Shown here: positions 45,901 to 58,257 of the stretch, one piece after another | How positions within the stretch are numbered: position 1 is the stretch's first letter | Layout: every line of letters begins with the position of its first letter | Assembly (NCBI GenBank): GCA_028554755.1 | Contig: JAPTOF010000003.1 | Span: 9,247,501-9,311,500 of the forward strand | Direction of reading: 5' to 3' | Source: Cordia subcordata | Taxonomy: Eukaryota > Streptophyta > Magnoliopsida > Boraginales > Cordiaceae | Length of the DNA stretch: 64,000 nt | Made by a program: the position numbers and the translations under genes | The notes under the pieces: generated by a model | The model's database searches: none | Told to the model about the DNA's origin: nothing | The model's input: only the letters and a program-made list of their open reading frames with translations

Positions 45901-46137
45901 AAGTTCTCAAGGCAACATATCCCTAAGTACATTAACAACCCAATGGCTATCCTATCAAACTTGCTGAACTGATAGTGCTTTTGCCCCATTATTAGGAGTT
46001 AGCTCACAAAGCTGCCTCTCATCCATCTAAGAGTCCCACCAAAAACTCACTTCGCCCTTACCTAACTTTCATTTTATAATACCTTTAACTCATCCTTGAT
46101 GCGAAGCGTTCACTTCTGTTTAGATGAATCAGAAATT
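42941..46137 (-). mobile_element. Outer LINE remnant (zinc-binding region and RNase H)
   Basis: On the minus strand from 46137: GKGEVSFWWDS (about 46050), the zinc-binding RT C-terminal region with FRCPKSANYLKILL and ILWSIWLERKDTKH (45716-45285), then an RNase H domain. RNase H starts RWLRPPPGRFKLNVDESVNE and GGLLQDSDGNVIFGFH (45225-45110). It is interrupted and resumes at 43141 as VVVAELEAFIRGLQICHERG, ending near IETDS. A T-rich tract at 42941-42963 is the poly(A) tail. Upstream parts are cut off by the outer copia at 46138. Stops and frame breaks make it inactive. Confidence 0.85.
43154..45079 (-). mobile_element. Inner 5'-truncated LINE inside the outer LINE's RNase H
   Basis: A 12-bp target duplication ACCACGACTACT (43142-43153 and 45080-45091) brackets 1926 bp. 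The tail reads AAAAAAAATAAATAAATAAA on the minus strand at 43155-43176. The element begins within RT palm motif A (DIMKAFDSLSWEF, about 45065). It continues through the FVDDL catalytic box (in 44863-44201), WTNQWLSFVGRLLLIKS, FWLDSW (43772-44098) and the zinc-binding region with RDHLSFECSFTRRVWRRG. It ends with a short C-terminal frame (43468-43166). 5' truncation is the usual LINE outcome. It is of the plant L1 type. Confidence 0.92.
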
Positions 46138-46804
46138 TGTTGGGGTTTGTATACCCTAGAGACTACTTGGACACGATTATTTTGGATATTGTATAAACCT
46201 AGTAAAGGTTGTTTATTAATGCTTACTGTTTCTTTCCTATACATTATCTCTGATATGTATAATGTGATTCACATGCAATGGCCCGTTGCCATTACCTGAA
46301 GACTTTGGTGTACAGTGAGGCTTGACAATAGTAGGTCCAAGTCTAGATTCAAGTAATGTCACAAATTAGTCCATAGTCGTATGGTAATGTTGGGCGCTTT
46401 ACCAGGATAAGACCATAGTGAGCAAGTTTCTTTGTAAGGGTAACCTACCTAGGTTATAGGTAGTGTTCTTGGCCTTGACTTTCTAATGCATGTGTCATGC
46501 ATTAGGCTAGACCATGATGAGTTAGTTTTCTAGTAATCGTACTATCAAAGAAAGAAAACATAAAGCTCATACCTACTAAGTGGCCAATGCTTTCAATCTT
46601 AAGCATATATGGATAAAATGATGAAGTTAGGGCTTAGTACTTTGATTCATTGTGGTGAGACCTTGCTTAGCTAGGGTCAATAACTTTGTGTGTTAGGTGT
46701 TAAGTCCTGGTCAATGGGACATGCGTATGCAATAATAAAATCTATGTGCCCCTTTTGTCTTGTCCATATAGTTATCTAAATCTAGATCAAGTGGCATTAC
46801 CTTT

Positions 46805-48611
46805 TGTAGGATCGATAATATTACATGTGGTCTATCCTAGCCCATATTTTCAAAAATGCTACCAAGAAAACATGCTAGGAAAATAAAAAGAATCACATAA
46901 CACACACAAGAACATGCGTAAGAACATAACTAGTATTTGCAAAATATGTAAAGCTAACCTCTTGAAACGTGGGGCCTTTGACAAAGCTAAAATTGTCACG
47001 AGTTTTGTTCCTGCTCACGAACAAGGCCACTAAAAAAATTTTACTACAAGGGTGTCGCAATATGCAACTCTCTAGTCTTCTTCCCTATAGTTAAAGAGAC
47101 TTTTCTTGAGAGAATAGCCTCTTTTGTGGGAAGAAGCAAAGTAATATGCTCTTGAAAATCTAGAGCAAAAAACTACACAATAAGTGTGTACTATATGTTG
47201 TAGTATTCTCTTACCAAAATGGAAGAGATCAACTACAAAATTTTTGGATGCTATGGTTTAAGGTCTTGCCTATTTATAGAAAAAGTTTGGCACCTAAACC
47301 TTGTAAACTTTCCATATGGGAAACTTTTTTCTAGCAGTAAATGTTTGCCATATGTCATGGAAGTTACTTGTACAATTTGAATTCTTCTTGTAGTAACTTT
47401 CTAGCACATGTCTTGGAAGATTGGGCTAAGCCCACAATCCAAGCCCAACACATAGTCCATAATCCATGTGAAGGCCTAAGCCCAATAAGAAAACATCCAA
47501 GCCCAATTAGGTTATCTTAGACTCTAAAGAAAGCCCAAACCCAATTCTAAGCTTTGGCCCAATAACGTTATTACCACAATATGGACCAAGAAGACACAAT
47601 TAACCTTGGCTCCTAAAAATAATAAAAAATGTCCTTACCCAATCTAGGCGACATAATAATTATTTTTAACTCCGATCTATTCCACCATAAGATCAAAGTT
47701 GCACTCCAAGAATAATTGCTATTACCCAAAAGCTTATCACAAAAGAATGTGAGCTTTGTCTTTGACCTACTAAATAACCGATCATAATGTCCCTCTATGT
47801 ATACCCACAACTAAGGTTGGTCCTTTGGCCTGTGTACTGTCACCTCCTTAGCTGCATCTTTTCTTTTGGGTCTTTTGTCCTATTGCCAACCATCTTTGGT
47901 CATGAAAACTCTTGATCTCTAAAGCGACCAAGCCATATACACCTACAAAGATAGTATCACTAGATTTAGATTCGGATGATAAATATGGACAATCCCAAAG
48001 GGGGCACATAGATTCCATATTGCATTTGCATGTTCTAATTAATTAGAACTTAGCACTCAATGCACAAGGCTATTGATCCTGATAAAGTAAGATCTCACCC
48101 ACAGTGAATCAAAATACCAAACTCTAACTTCATTAGTTTGTCCACATATGCTCAAGATTAAGAGTAATGATCATTTAGTAGCAGTGAGTATCTTGTTTTC
48201 TTTCTTTGATAGTACGTCTCTAGAAAACATACTCACAATGGTCTTATCAAATATGTGACACACGTACTATTGAGACAAATCCAGAAAGTCCTCCAATGAC
48301 CTAGGTAGATCACCCTCAATGAGAAGACCTGCTCAATATAACCTTATCCTGGTTGAGTGCCCAACACTACCATTTGGTTACAGGCTCAATTTATGGCGTG
48401 ACTAAATCTAGACTTGGACCTACTGTGCGTTCAGCCTTACTGCGCACCCAAGTCATTAGTTCAAGTCAAGGGACCGTTATACATACATCAATAAAACATA
48501 CCAAAGATAATATGTAAGGGACTCATAATGCCATTTAACAAAATGATTGTACATTGTTTAACATCCAAAATGTTATATACAAGTGAGATTTAGGGCATAC
48601 TAATCCTAACA
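46805..48611 (-). repeat. Inner copia 3' LTR
   Basis: The 1807-bp LTR reads TGTTAGGATTAGTATGCCC...CGATCCTACA on -. It lacks about 50 bp present in the other two copies: after CACAATAT (47574-47581) it jumps directly to GGACCAAGAAGAC. The purine tract AAGTGGGAGAT (minus strand, 48612-48622) adjoins it. Confidence 0.92.
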
Positions 48612-48639
48612 ATCTCCCACTTGTACTAAAGATCACTTT

Positions 48640-51350
48640 TGCACAACCTAATACCTATAGTCTCCAAATGTGTGGTAAACATTTTCTCTGGAAGAGTCTT
48701 TGTAAATGGGTCTGCCAGGTTTTTTGCTTAAGCTATTTTTTCGACTACAACATCTCCTCTCTGGATAAACTCACGGATCAAATGATATTTCTATTCAATG
48801 TGTTTACCCTTTTTGTGATTCCTGGGCTCCTTGCACTGTGAAACAACACCATTATTGTCGTAATACAACGTTATCGATTTGTGAACTGCCGGCACAACCT
48901 CTAGGTCTAAAAGGAACTTTCTTAGCCATACTACCTCTTTCGCAGCCTTGATGCTGCTACATACTCAACCTTCATGGTAAAGTTAGCAATACAATTTTGC
49001 TTCCCACTTCTTCATGAAATAGCTCCTCCTGACAGAGTGAAAAAATATCCAGAAGTAGACTTCCTCGAATATTTGTTGAACTAGAAATCCGAGTTTGTAT
49101 AGGCTAATGGCATTAGATCATCTGCATAGTATTCTAGCACATAATCCTTAGTCCCTTGCAAGAACTTGAATATATGCTTAACCGCGACCCAATGTACTGG
49201 TCCAGGGTTTGACTGATTTCTACTAACCATGCCAACAGTAAAGCAGATATCTAGCCTAGTACACAACATGGCATATATGAGGCTTCCAACTGCCGAGGCA
49301 TAAGAAACTCGTTTCATGCTCTCTATCTGTTCAGGTGTTTTAGGACATTGATCTCGAGATAGATAAACTCCATGTCTAGAAGATAATGAGGCCTCTTAGA
49401 GTTTTGCATGTTAAACCTGACCAATATCTTCTCAATAAATGAAGCTTGAGGTAGGGTTAGCCTTCTGTTCTTACGATCTTGCATAAGCTTGATGCCTAGA
49501 ACATAACTAGCTTTTCCTAAATCCTTTATTTGAAATTGAGTAGAAAGCCAAACCTTGATGGATGATAACATTCCCACATCATTTCCAATAAGTAGGATGT
49601 CATCCACATACAGAACCAAAAAGCTACAGCATTTCCATTACGCCTCTTATACATGTAAGATTGATCAATATTTTGATCAAAACCATAAGATTTAATTGCA
49701 TGATCAAATTTGATGTTCCATGCTCTAGATGTTTGCTTTAATCCATAAATGGAATTTTTAACTTACAAAGCATATGTTCTTGGCCTTTGGCAACATATCC
49801 ATTTGGTTGTGTCATGTAAATGGCCTTGTCAAGCTCTCTAATAAGAAAAGCTGTCTTGATGTCCATTTGCCATATCTCGTTGTTATAATGACATGCGATG
49901 GTAAGAAGTATCCTGATGGATTTGTCCATTTGCCATATCTCATAGTTATAATGACATGCGATGGCAAGAAGTATCTTGATGGATTTAAGCATGGCTACTG
50001 GTGAGAAAATTTCCTCATATTCGATCCCTTCTTTCTGAGTAAAACCTTTTGCCACCAACTTAGCATTAGAGGTTTCAACTTTTCCATCAACTCCTCTTTT
50101 CTTCTTGTAAACCCATTTGCACCCTATAGGTTTTACCCCTTCAGGTGCAATTACAAGATCCCAGACTTTGTTAGAATACATAGATTCTAACTTTGAATCC
50201 ATTGCTTTATGCCATTGGTTGGCATCTATGTCGAAAACTGCTTCATCATAACTTGTGGGATCCACCACTTGATTCTCCAAAGAAGTCTGAAAGGACTCTC
50301 CGTAGTAGCTATCAGGAAGCCTGGATATCCTCCCACTATGATGAGGCTCTAATATATTAGGTGTAATATGCTGTTCCTTTTCATTTATAGTTACTACAAG
50401 TGTTACTGGAGATTCTTGTGAAATCTCTTCTAGAACAACTTCAGAATCTGGTGTTTTCTGGATCATTTCACCATTCTCTAAGTATCTAGCATGGGTGCTT
50501 ATAAACACCTTTTGCTCCTTAGGATTATAAAAGATCCCACCTCTAGTTTCCTTAGGATACCCAATAAAATAGCACAACTTGAATATTGGTTCCAACTTTG
50601 AAGCATTACCATTAAGTAAATAAGCTGGACAACCTAAATGTGGAGATGATTTAAATTAGGCTTATGCCCGGTCCACATTTCTTGTGGTGTCCTAGGTATT
50701 GATTTAGATGGTACCAAGTTCAAGATGTATGTTGCTGTTTCAAGGGCATACCCCCCAAAAGATAAAACTAATGATGCATAACTCATCATTGACCTAACCA
50801 TATCTAATAGGGTGCGATTTCTTCTCTCTGCTGCACCATTTTGCTGGGGAGTCCCTGGTTCAGTCAACTGAGACACAATCCCTTCTTGTGTAAGATAGTC
50901 TCTGAACTCACCCAAGAGGTATTTGCCACCTCGATCAGATTGAAGGGCTTTGATACATTTATCTAATTTTCGCTTCGCTTCAGCCTTGAACTCTTTGAAT
51001 TTCTCAAAGGATTCAGACTTGCGTCATATCAGATATACATATCCATACCTAGAGTAATCATTAGTAAAGGTAATGAAATACTTATAACCTCCTCATGCTG
51101 GTTTGCTCATAGGACCATACACATCGGTATGAACCAATTTCAATATGTCTTTGGCCATTTCTCCTCTAGAAGAAAATGACCATTTGGTCATCTTTCTTTT
51201 GAGGCAAGATTTACATGGAGGTAGATCTTTGAGATCTAATGAGCTAAGATGCCTATCCTCAACTAATATCTGAATTTGCTTTAGACTAATATGTCCTAAG
51301 CGTAGATGCTAAAGATAAGTATCGTTGGTCGAAGAAACCTTTCTTTTCTG
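48640..51350 (-). pseudogene. pol: Inner copia integrase, RT and RNase H, broken
   Basis: Pre-integrase (RLGHISLKQIQILVEDRHL, about 51310-51240) is followed by the integrase core. Catalytic residues are in LVHTDVYGPM, LQSDRGGKYL and PQQNGAAERRNR. Surviving frames are 50915-50634, 50595-49738 (KWVYKKKRGVDGKVE, AKLVAKGFTQKEGIEYEE), 49619-49323 (LYVDDILLIGND) and 49317-49081 (GSLIYAMLCTRLDICF). RNase H remnants run to about 48640, with NLADPFTKTL. Stops and frame changes separate all of these. RT contains a 21-residue tandem duplication. Confidence 0.9.
49861..49986 (-). repeat. 63-bp in-frame tandem duplication in inner copia RT
   Basis: Two 63-bp units start at 49861 and 49924 and differ at only a few positions. 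Each encodes 21 residues ending CHYN[YN]EIWQMD. It falls directly before the IKTAFL motif, that is, in the RT palm ahead of the first catalytic Asp region. Repeating that segment should ruin the fold. Confidence 0.93.
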
Positions 51351-51673
51351 GGAATTAGTTTATTCTATATTATGCAGTGAATTTGTAATAGGTTTCATAT
51401 AGAACACGTTATCATGCATGCTAAAAGAACATATAATATTTCCATCTCTACTGATATCAACACTAGAATGGAAATTAATGCAAACACCGTCTAACATTAA
51501 TTGCGAAATAGATTAAGATTTTTACATACGTCCAGAATATAATAAACATTGTTAAAAAATAACTTCTTATTACATGGAAAATTTAAGCACATTCCTCCCA
51601 CTAGAGTAGCCCATCTTTTTGCTCCGTTACCCATCCTCAGAGCAAATTCCCTTTTAGCTAGTTTCTTCATTTC

Positions 51674-52612
51674 CTAAAACCAGTGAAAAGAATTGCAAAT
51701 ATGGTTAGTGGCTCTAAGGTCTACAATCCAAGAATCAGTAGAATCAACCACTAAACAGGTTTCAATGTAGAACAAAAGAGGTGTACCTATTTGGCCTCGT
51801 GCCAAGTACTTCGGGCAATCCTTTTTCCAATCCCCTTTTTGGCCACACTTAAAGTATTTACCCTTGGGCTTTTCACTTGTTAATTGTTTGGGCTGTTCGC
51901 CATTTTTCTTTTTTTTCCCTCGACCACATTTTTGCTTCCCCTTTCCTTTGAACTTTTTCCTTTTCGGGTTACGTCTAGAAGTGGATGCTTGAACTATGTT
52001 TACGTGACCCTTATTTTTCATTATGGCTTCTACAGCTAGGAGCTCTTTCATTAATTCTGTCATATCCATGTTCATCTTGCCCATATTATAATTAAGCTTG
52101 AACTGGGTGTAAGACGGTGGTAGAGTCTCTAAAATCATGTCTACCTTTGACTGTTCATCTATGTTTGCCCTTAGGATCTTGGCAGTATTAAAGTAATCCA
52201 TCATTTTGAGCATATGCTCTCTGAAAAATGCTCTTTCTGCCATCGTTTGATTCATAATTTCTCTAAGAGCACCTTGCCTTGCGGGCCTACTCTTATCGGC
52301 AAACATGCGAGACAGTGAGGTCATGATTTCTTTTGGAGTTTCCATATTATGATGCTTGCTTTGCAAAATATCAGACATAGAAGCCATCATATAGCACTTT
52401 GCCATATTATTCGCCTTCTGCCATTTTGCTTTAGGATCTTTTGGGGCTTTAAAAGAGTTTGCCTTTACAACAGGATAAGGAGTTGTTAGGACATACTTGT
52501 ACTCTTCTGCGGTGAGTACTATGTCCAAGTTTCGTTTCTAGTCTACAAAATTCAGTCCAGTGAGCTTGTGCTCTTTGAGAATTGTAGTTAGTGGACTGAA
52601 CAAAGAAATTTT
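51674..52612 (-). pseudogene. gag: Inner copia gag and protease start, broken
   Basis: Gag begins about 52612 (SLFSPLTTILKEHKLTG), has a TAG in place of Trp before KRNLDIVL, and then runs open for 284 codons from 52528. Core motifs are DIVLTAEEYKYVL, KANNMAKCYMMASMSDIL, MTSLSRMFADKSR and LETLPPSYTQFKLNYN. A basic KRKKFKGKGK stretch follows. The zinc knuckle is damaged: the first Cys is Tyr and the His is Asp in YFKCGQKGDWKKDC. The protease motif reads DSWIVDLRATNHI, so the catalytic DSG has become DLR. Confidence 0.88.
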
Positions 52613-54185
52613 TCTGGATATATAACAATATAATCATAATTATTTTATGAGTGTGTAATTGATGCATGTATAATATGTATGCTATCTTTGGAAATAAAAC
52701 ATACTAGTACTTTTACATCATTTGTCTTTAAGTAGATTAACCCTTAAACTACTCGATGTAACAGTGTCTCAACGTCCTCACAAGACCTCCACAATGGGAT
52801 GGCCAAACTTATGAACGTTAAGTTAAGTGCCACCACTTATTTGAATTGACAATTGTCTGGATACGCTCCAATTAAGTAATTCAATCACTGTTTTGTTTGG
52901 CTCCTTAAATTCGGTAGTGAACTCTATCAATGGGATAGCCGAACCTACCATTAAGTTGAGTGTATACCCATTCCTTAGGTTAATTTGCCATAACATTCTT
53001 GATTTAAGCCTTCTGATAGGGTAGTGACTTTAATCAATGTTGTGTGAGGCGATCTTTAGTGAAGAATTTCATCGATATGATGGCCAAACTCACTAACACC
53101 CTTTTTGAATAAACATTTTAAATTCATCTTGCTAAATCTTGATAAAGTGTCACCCTTCGATGGGGAAGTTAATGACATTTATCGTTAGTGTGAATCGAAT
53201 ATGGAAAGCTGTGGGGTATTTCTAGTCCCCTCTTCCACTCAATATTTTAACATAAGGGTTTTCTTTATTTTTGGTATTCTTGCCTTTTGTTTTAGATCTA
53301 AACACACTTTGGATTTGCGAAACACTTTGGTTTTTGCAAAACCCCTTTGTATTACTAAAACATTGGAATACCATAATAGATTATTTACCTAAATATGAGA
53401 GTAAGGACCCTCAGGTTGTCATATTGTAAATCTCAAGTTAATTTTTTCATTATTGTCATAATATTGCATGGAATCTTTAGACATAAATGCTTACAATTAT
53501 CTTGTCTAAGCCAATCTCATTTAAATGAACTTAACTATCTTTGAGAAATTAACACATAAGATTGGCCAATTTTAAAAACCTAATAAGTAGGCATATTTCT
53601 AGGTGGTAATCATGTTTATGCTTTTGCAAATATGTTAAAACATATATCAATGCATTATAAACATCCACCAAAAAATGTTAGAATCCCTCTTTGATGGTTT
53701 CCTGCAATCTTCAATTCAAAAAGCATAAAATAGCAATCTTTGTTGCAATTTCTACTAGAGTCGGTCGACCGCAAAGGAGGAGCTAATCGATCGACTGAGA
53801 CATATTTGCTTCCGTATGCTATTTTTCCTTGGTCTCTTGAAGATTACAACAATAATGTATTTTGCTATTGCTAATACAAGCTTACAATCATAAAAGAAAC
53901 ATTACAAGGATATCAAAATGTCCTATGCTTCTTTTAAATGAAGCTACAAGCAATAACCATAAAATGACTTTATATCAACTATGGCCAAGCTTTGTTGACC
54001 GTACACGAAACTCTATCATGCACACATATGAACCATCAAAGAGATTTTATATCAACTACACATACAAGCACAAAACCACAAGTATATGCAACACAACATT
54101 TCCGAATCTTGCCACTCACAAGATGACCAACATACTTATGCAAATACAATATTCTTGCATAGTCTAAGCATGTTATGTGTGAGCC
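52613..54185 (-). other. Inner copia 5' leader, non-coding
   Basis: This 1.6-kb untranslated stretch lies between primer site and gag. It has repeated GATGGCCAAACT / GGGATAGCCGAAC motifs that also occur, in the other orientation, in the outer copia leader (about 60600-60910). No independent gene is visible. Confidence 0.7.
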
Positions 54186-54202
54186 TAAGATCTGATATCA
54201 AT
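54186..54202 (-). promoter_or_regulatory. Inner copia primer binding site, degenerate
   Basis: Just inside the 5' LTR the minus strand reads ATTGATATCAGATC. It has two changes from the iMet-type TGGTATCAGAGC seen in copia 2 and the outer copia. Confidence 0.75.
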
Positions 54203-56077
54203 TGTAGGATCGATAATATTACATGTGGTCTATCCTAGTCCATATTTTCAAAAATACTACCAAGAAAACATGCTAGAAAAATAAAATAACCACATAACGC
54301 ACACAAGAACATGCTTAAGAATATATAGAATGTAACTAGTATTTGCAAAATATGTAAATCTAATCTCTTGAAGCGTGGGCCTTTGATATGACTAAAACTG
54401 TCATGAGCTTTGTTCCCACTCACGAACAAGGCCACCAAAAAAATTTTAGTATAAGGATGTCACAATATGCAACTCCCTAGTCTTCTTCCCTATAGTTAAA
54501 GAGACTTTTCTTGAAAGAATATCCTCTTGTGTGGGAAGAAGCAAAGTAATATGCTCTTGAAAATCTAGAGCAAAAAATCGCACAATAAGTGTGTACTATG
54601 TGTTGTAGTATTCTCTTGCCAAAATGGAAGAGATCAACTACAAAATTTTTGGATGCTGGAAATCGTTTAAGGTCTTGCCTATTTATAGAAAAAGTTTGGC
54701 ACCTAAACCTTATAAACTTTCCATGTGGGAAACTTTTTCCTAGTAGTAAATGTTTGCCACATGTCATGGAAGTTACTTGTACAATTTGAATTCTTTTTGT
54801 AGTAACTTTCTAGCACATGTCTTGGAAGATTGGGCCAAGCCCACAATCTAAGCCCAATACATAGTCCATAATCCATGTGGAGGCCTAAATCCAATAAGAA
54901 ACCATCCAAGCCCAGTTAGGTTATCTTGGACTCTAAAGAAAGCCCAAACCCAATTCCAAGCTTTGGCCCAATAAGGCTATTACCACAATATTGAATTTTC
55001 TCTTTCAAGATTACTCTCTCAAAGTCATTTCAACTAGGGAATGGACCAAGAAGACACAATTAACCTTGGCTTCCAAAAATAATAAAAAATGTCCTTACCT
55101 GATCTAGGCGACATAATAATTATTTTTTACTCCGATCTATTCCACCATAAGATCAAAGTTGCACTCCAAGAATAATTGCTATTACCTAAAAGCTTATCAC
55201 AAAAGAATGTGAACTTTGTCTTTGACCTACTAAATAACCGATCGTAATGCCCCTCTATGTATGCCTACAACTAAGGCCGGTCCTTTGGCTTGTGTACTTT
55301 CACCTCCTTAGCTGCATCATTCCTTTGGGGTCTTTTGTCCTATTGCCAACCATCTTTGGTCATGGAAACTCTTAATCTTGGGTGTGACCCTCAAGCCATA
55401 TAACCGATACACCCATAAAGGTAGTATCACTAAATCTAAATTCGGATGATAAATATGGACAATCCCAAAGTGGGCATATAGATTCCATATTGCATTTGTA
55501 TATTCCAATTAATTAGAACTTAGCACCCAATGCACAAGGCTGTTGATCCTAATAAAGTAAGATCTCACCCACAGTGGATCAAAGTACCAAACCCTAACTT
55601 TATTAGATCATCCACATATGATCAAGATTAAGAGCAATGATCATTTAGTAGCAGTGAGTATCTTGTTTTCTTTCTTTGGTAGTATGTCTCTAGAAAACAC
55701 ACTCACAATGGTCCTGTCAGATATGTGACACACGTACTATTGAGACAAATCCAGAAAGTCCTCTAATGACCTAGGTAGATCACTCTTAACGAGGAGACTT
55801 GCTCAATATAATCTTATCCCAGTAGAGTGCCCAATGCTACCATTCAGTTACGGACTCAATTTATGACGTGACTAAATCTAGACTTGGACCTACTGTGCGT
55901 CCAGCCTCACTGCGTGCCCAAGTCATTAGTTCAAGTCAAGGGACCTTTATACATACATCAATAAAACATACCAGAGATAATGTGTAAGGGACTCAAAATG
56001 CCATTTAACAAAATGATTATACATTGCTTAAGATCTAAAATGTTATATACAAGTGAACGGGCATACTAATCCTAACA
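54203..56077 (-). repeat. Inner copia 5' LTR
   Basis: The 1875-bp LTR has the same ends as its partner. A TATA-like CTATAAATAGG lies on the minus strand at about 54679-54689. It contains the segment with TTCAAGATTACTCTCTCAAA (near 55005-55025) that is missing from the 3' LTR. Confidence 0.92.
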
Positions 56078-56358
56078 TCTTTCAGGAGTATATCAGTCAT
56101 TTAGCTTGAGGGTCGCTCTCAAGATTAAGTGTTGTATGACCAGAAGATGATTGATATGAAGGATTAAGCTATTCCAAGGTTTAGATATAGTAAAGAAGGT
56201 AATGGTACAGACTAATCTTGGCTACAGGTGTACATAGAGGGGCGGTCTGATCATTTTACTTAGTAGGTCAAAGATAAAGGTCACTGTTGTATATGACAAT
56301 CTTCTAGCAATCAGTAATTATCCTTGGACTATGGCTTTAGTCTTTTGGTGGAATAGAC

Positions 56359-58257
56359 TGTAGGATCGATATTATTAAATGTGGGGTATCCTAGTCCATA
56401 TTTTCTAAATTATAACTAAGAAAACATGCTAGGAAAATAAAATATCCACATTACACACACAAGAACATGCTTAAGAACATATATAGAATATAACTAGTAC
56501 TTGCAAAATATATAAAGCTAACCTCTTGAAGCGTGGGGCCTTTGATGAAGCTAAAATCGGTCACGAGCTTTATTCCCGTTCACGAACAAGGCCACCAAAA
56601 TTTGCTATAAGGGTGTCACAATAAGCAACTCCCTAGTCTTCTTCCCTATGATGAAAGAGACTTATCTTGAGAGAATAACCTCTTGTGTGGGAAGAAGCAA
56701 AGTAATATGCTCTTGAAAAACTAGAGCAAAAATCACACAATAAGTGTGTACTATGTGTTGTTGTATTTTCTTGCCAAAAAGGAAGAAATCAACTACAAAG
56801 TGGAATGCATAAAAGGTGTAGGGTCTTGTCTATTTATAGAGAGAACCTTGGCATCTAAAGTTGCTAAACTTTCAATGTGGGAGAAAATTTCCATGTAGTA
56901 TTTCCTTTTTGAAACTTGTCAATCTTGTCTTGGAAGACTTGTGCAAGTTGTCCACTTGTTTTTGTAGTATTTTGCAAGTTGTCCACCTGTCTTGGAAGAC
57001 TTAGGCCAAGCCCATTATCCAAGTCCAACACATAGTCCATAATCCATGTGGAGGCCCAAGCCCAATAGGAAACCATCCTAGCCCAATTAGGTTATCTTGG
57101 ACTCTAAAGAAAGCCCAAACCCAATTTCAAGCTTTGGCCCAATAAGGCTACTACCACAATATGGAATTTGCTCTTTCAAGATTACTCTCTCAAAGTCATT
57201 TCAACTAGAGAAGGGACCAAGAAGACACAATTATCATTGGCTTCCAAAAATAATTAAAAATATCCTTGCCCGATCTAGGCGACATAATAATTATTTTTAA
57301 CTTCGATCTATTCCACCATAAGATCAAAGTTGCACTCCAAGAATAATTGTCATTACCCAAAAGCTTATCACAAAAGAATGTGAACTTTGTCTTTGACCTA
57401 CTAAATAACTGACCATAATGCCCCTCTATGTATACCCACAGCTAAGATCGGTCCTTTGGCCTGTGTACTATCACCTCCTTAGCTGTATCTTTTTCCGTTG
57501 GGTTTCTTGTCCTATTGCCAACCATCCTTGGTCACGGAATCTCTTGATCTCGGGAGCAACCCTCAAGCCATATGACCGACACACCTATAAAGGTAGTATC
57601 ACTAGATCTAGATTCGGATGATAAATTTGGACAATCCCAAAGGGGGCACATAGATTCCATTTTGCATATGCATGTTCTAATTAATTAGAACTTAGCACTC
57701 AATGCACAAGGCTGTTGATCCTAATAAAATAAGATCTCACCCATAGTGAATCAAAGTACTAAACCCTAACTTCATTAGTTCATCCACATATACTCAAGAT
57801 TAAGAGCAATGATCATTTAGTAGCAGTGAGTGTCTTGTTTTCTTTCTTTGATAGTACGTCACTAGAAAACATACTCACAATGGTCCTATCCAATCCGTGA
57901 CACACGTACTATTGAGACAAATCCAGAAAGTCCTCCAATGACCTAGGTAGATCACCCTCAAAGAGGAGACTTGCTCAATATAACCTTATCCCAGTAGAGT
58001 GCCCAACACTACTTATTTGGTTATGGATTCAATTTATGATGTGACTAAATCTAGACTTGGACCTACTGTGCGTCCAGCCTCACTGCGTACCCAAGTCATT
58101 AGTGCAAGTCAAAGGACCTTCATACATGCATCGATAAAACATAACAGAGATTATATGTAAGAAACTCATAATGCCATTTAACAAAAATATGATTATACAT
58201 TGTTTCATATCCAAAATGTCATGTACAAGTGAGCTTTAGGGCATACTAATCCTAACA
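56359..58257 (-). mobile_element. Solo LTR of the inner copia family
   Basis: The 1899-bp LTR has the same ends as the two inner LTRs (TGTAGGATCG... and ...AATCCTAACA on +) and a perfect target duplication TAGAC (56354-56358 and 58258-58262). No internal sequence is present. The flanking DNA on both sides is the outer copia's LTR in opposite orientation. Confidence 0.94.

Larger units (their letters stand above)
46805..56077 (-). mobile_element. Inner copia element 3 (-), complete and decayed
   Basis: LTRs at 46805-48611 and 54203-56077 enclose leader, gag-protease, integrase, RT and RNase H on the minus strand. The flanking bases CCTTT (46800-46804) and TCTTT (56078-56082) are a 5-bp target duplication with one change. 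They fall within the outer copia's LTR. Length is 9.27 kb. Every domain is interrupted, so it is inactive. Confidence 0.93.
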
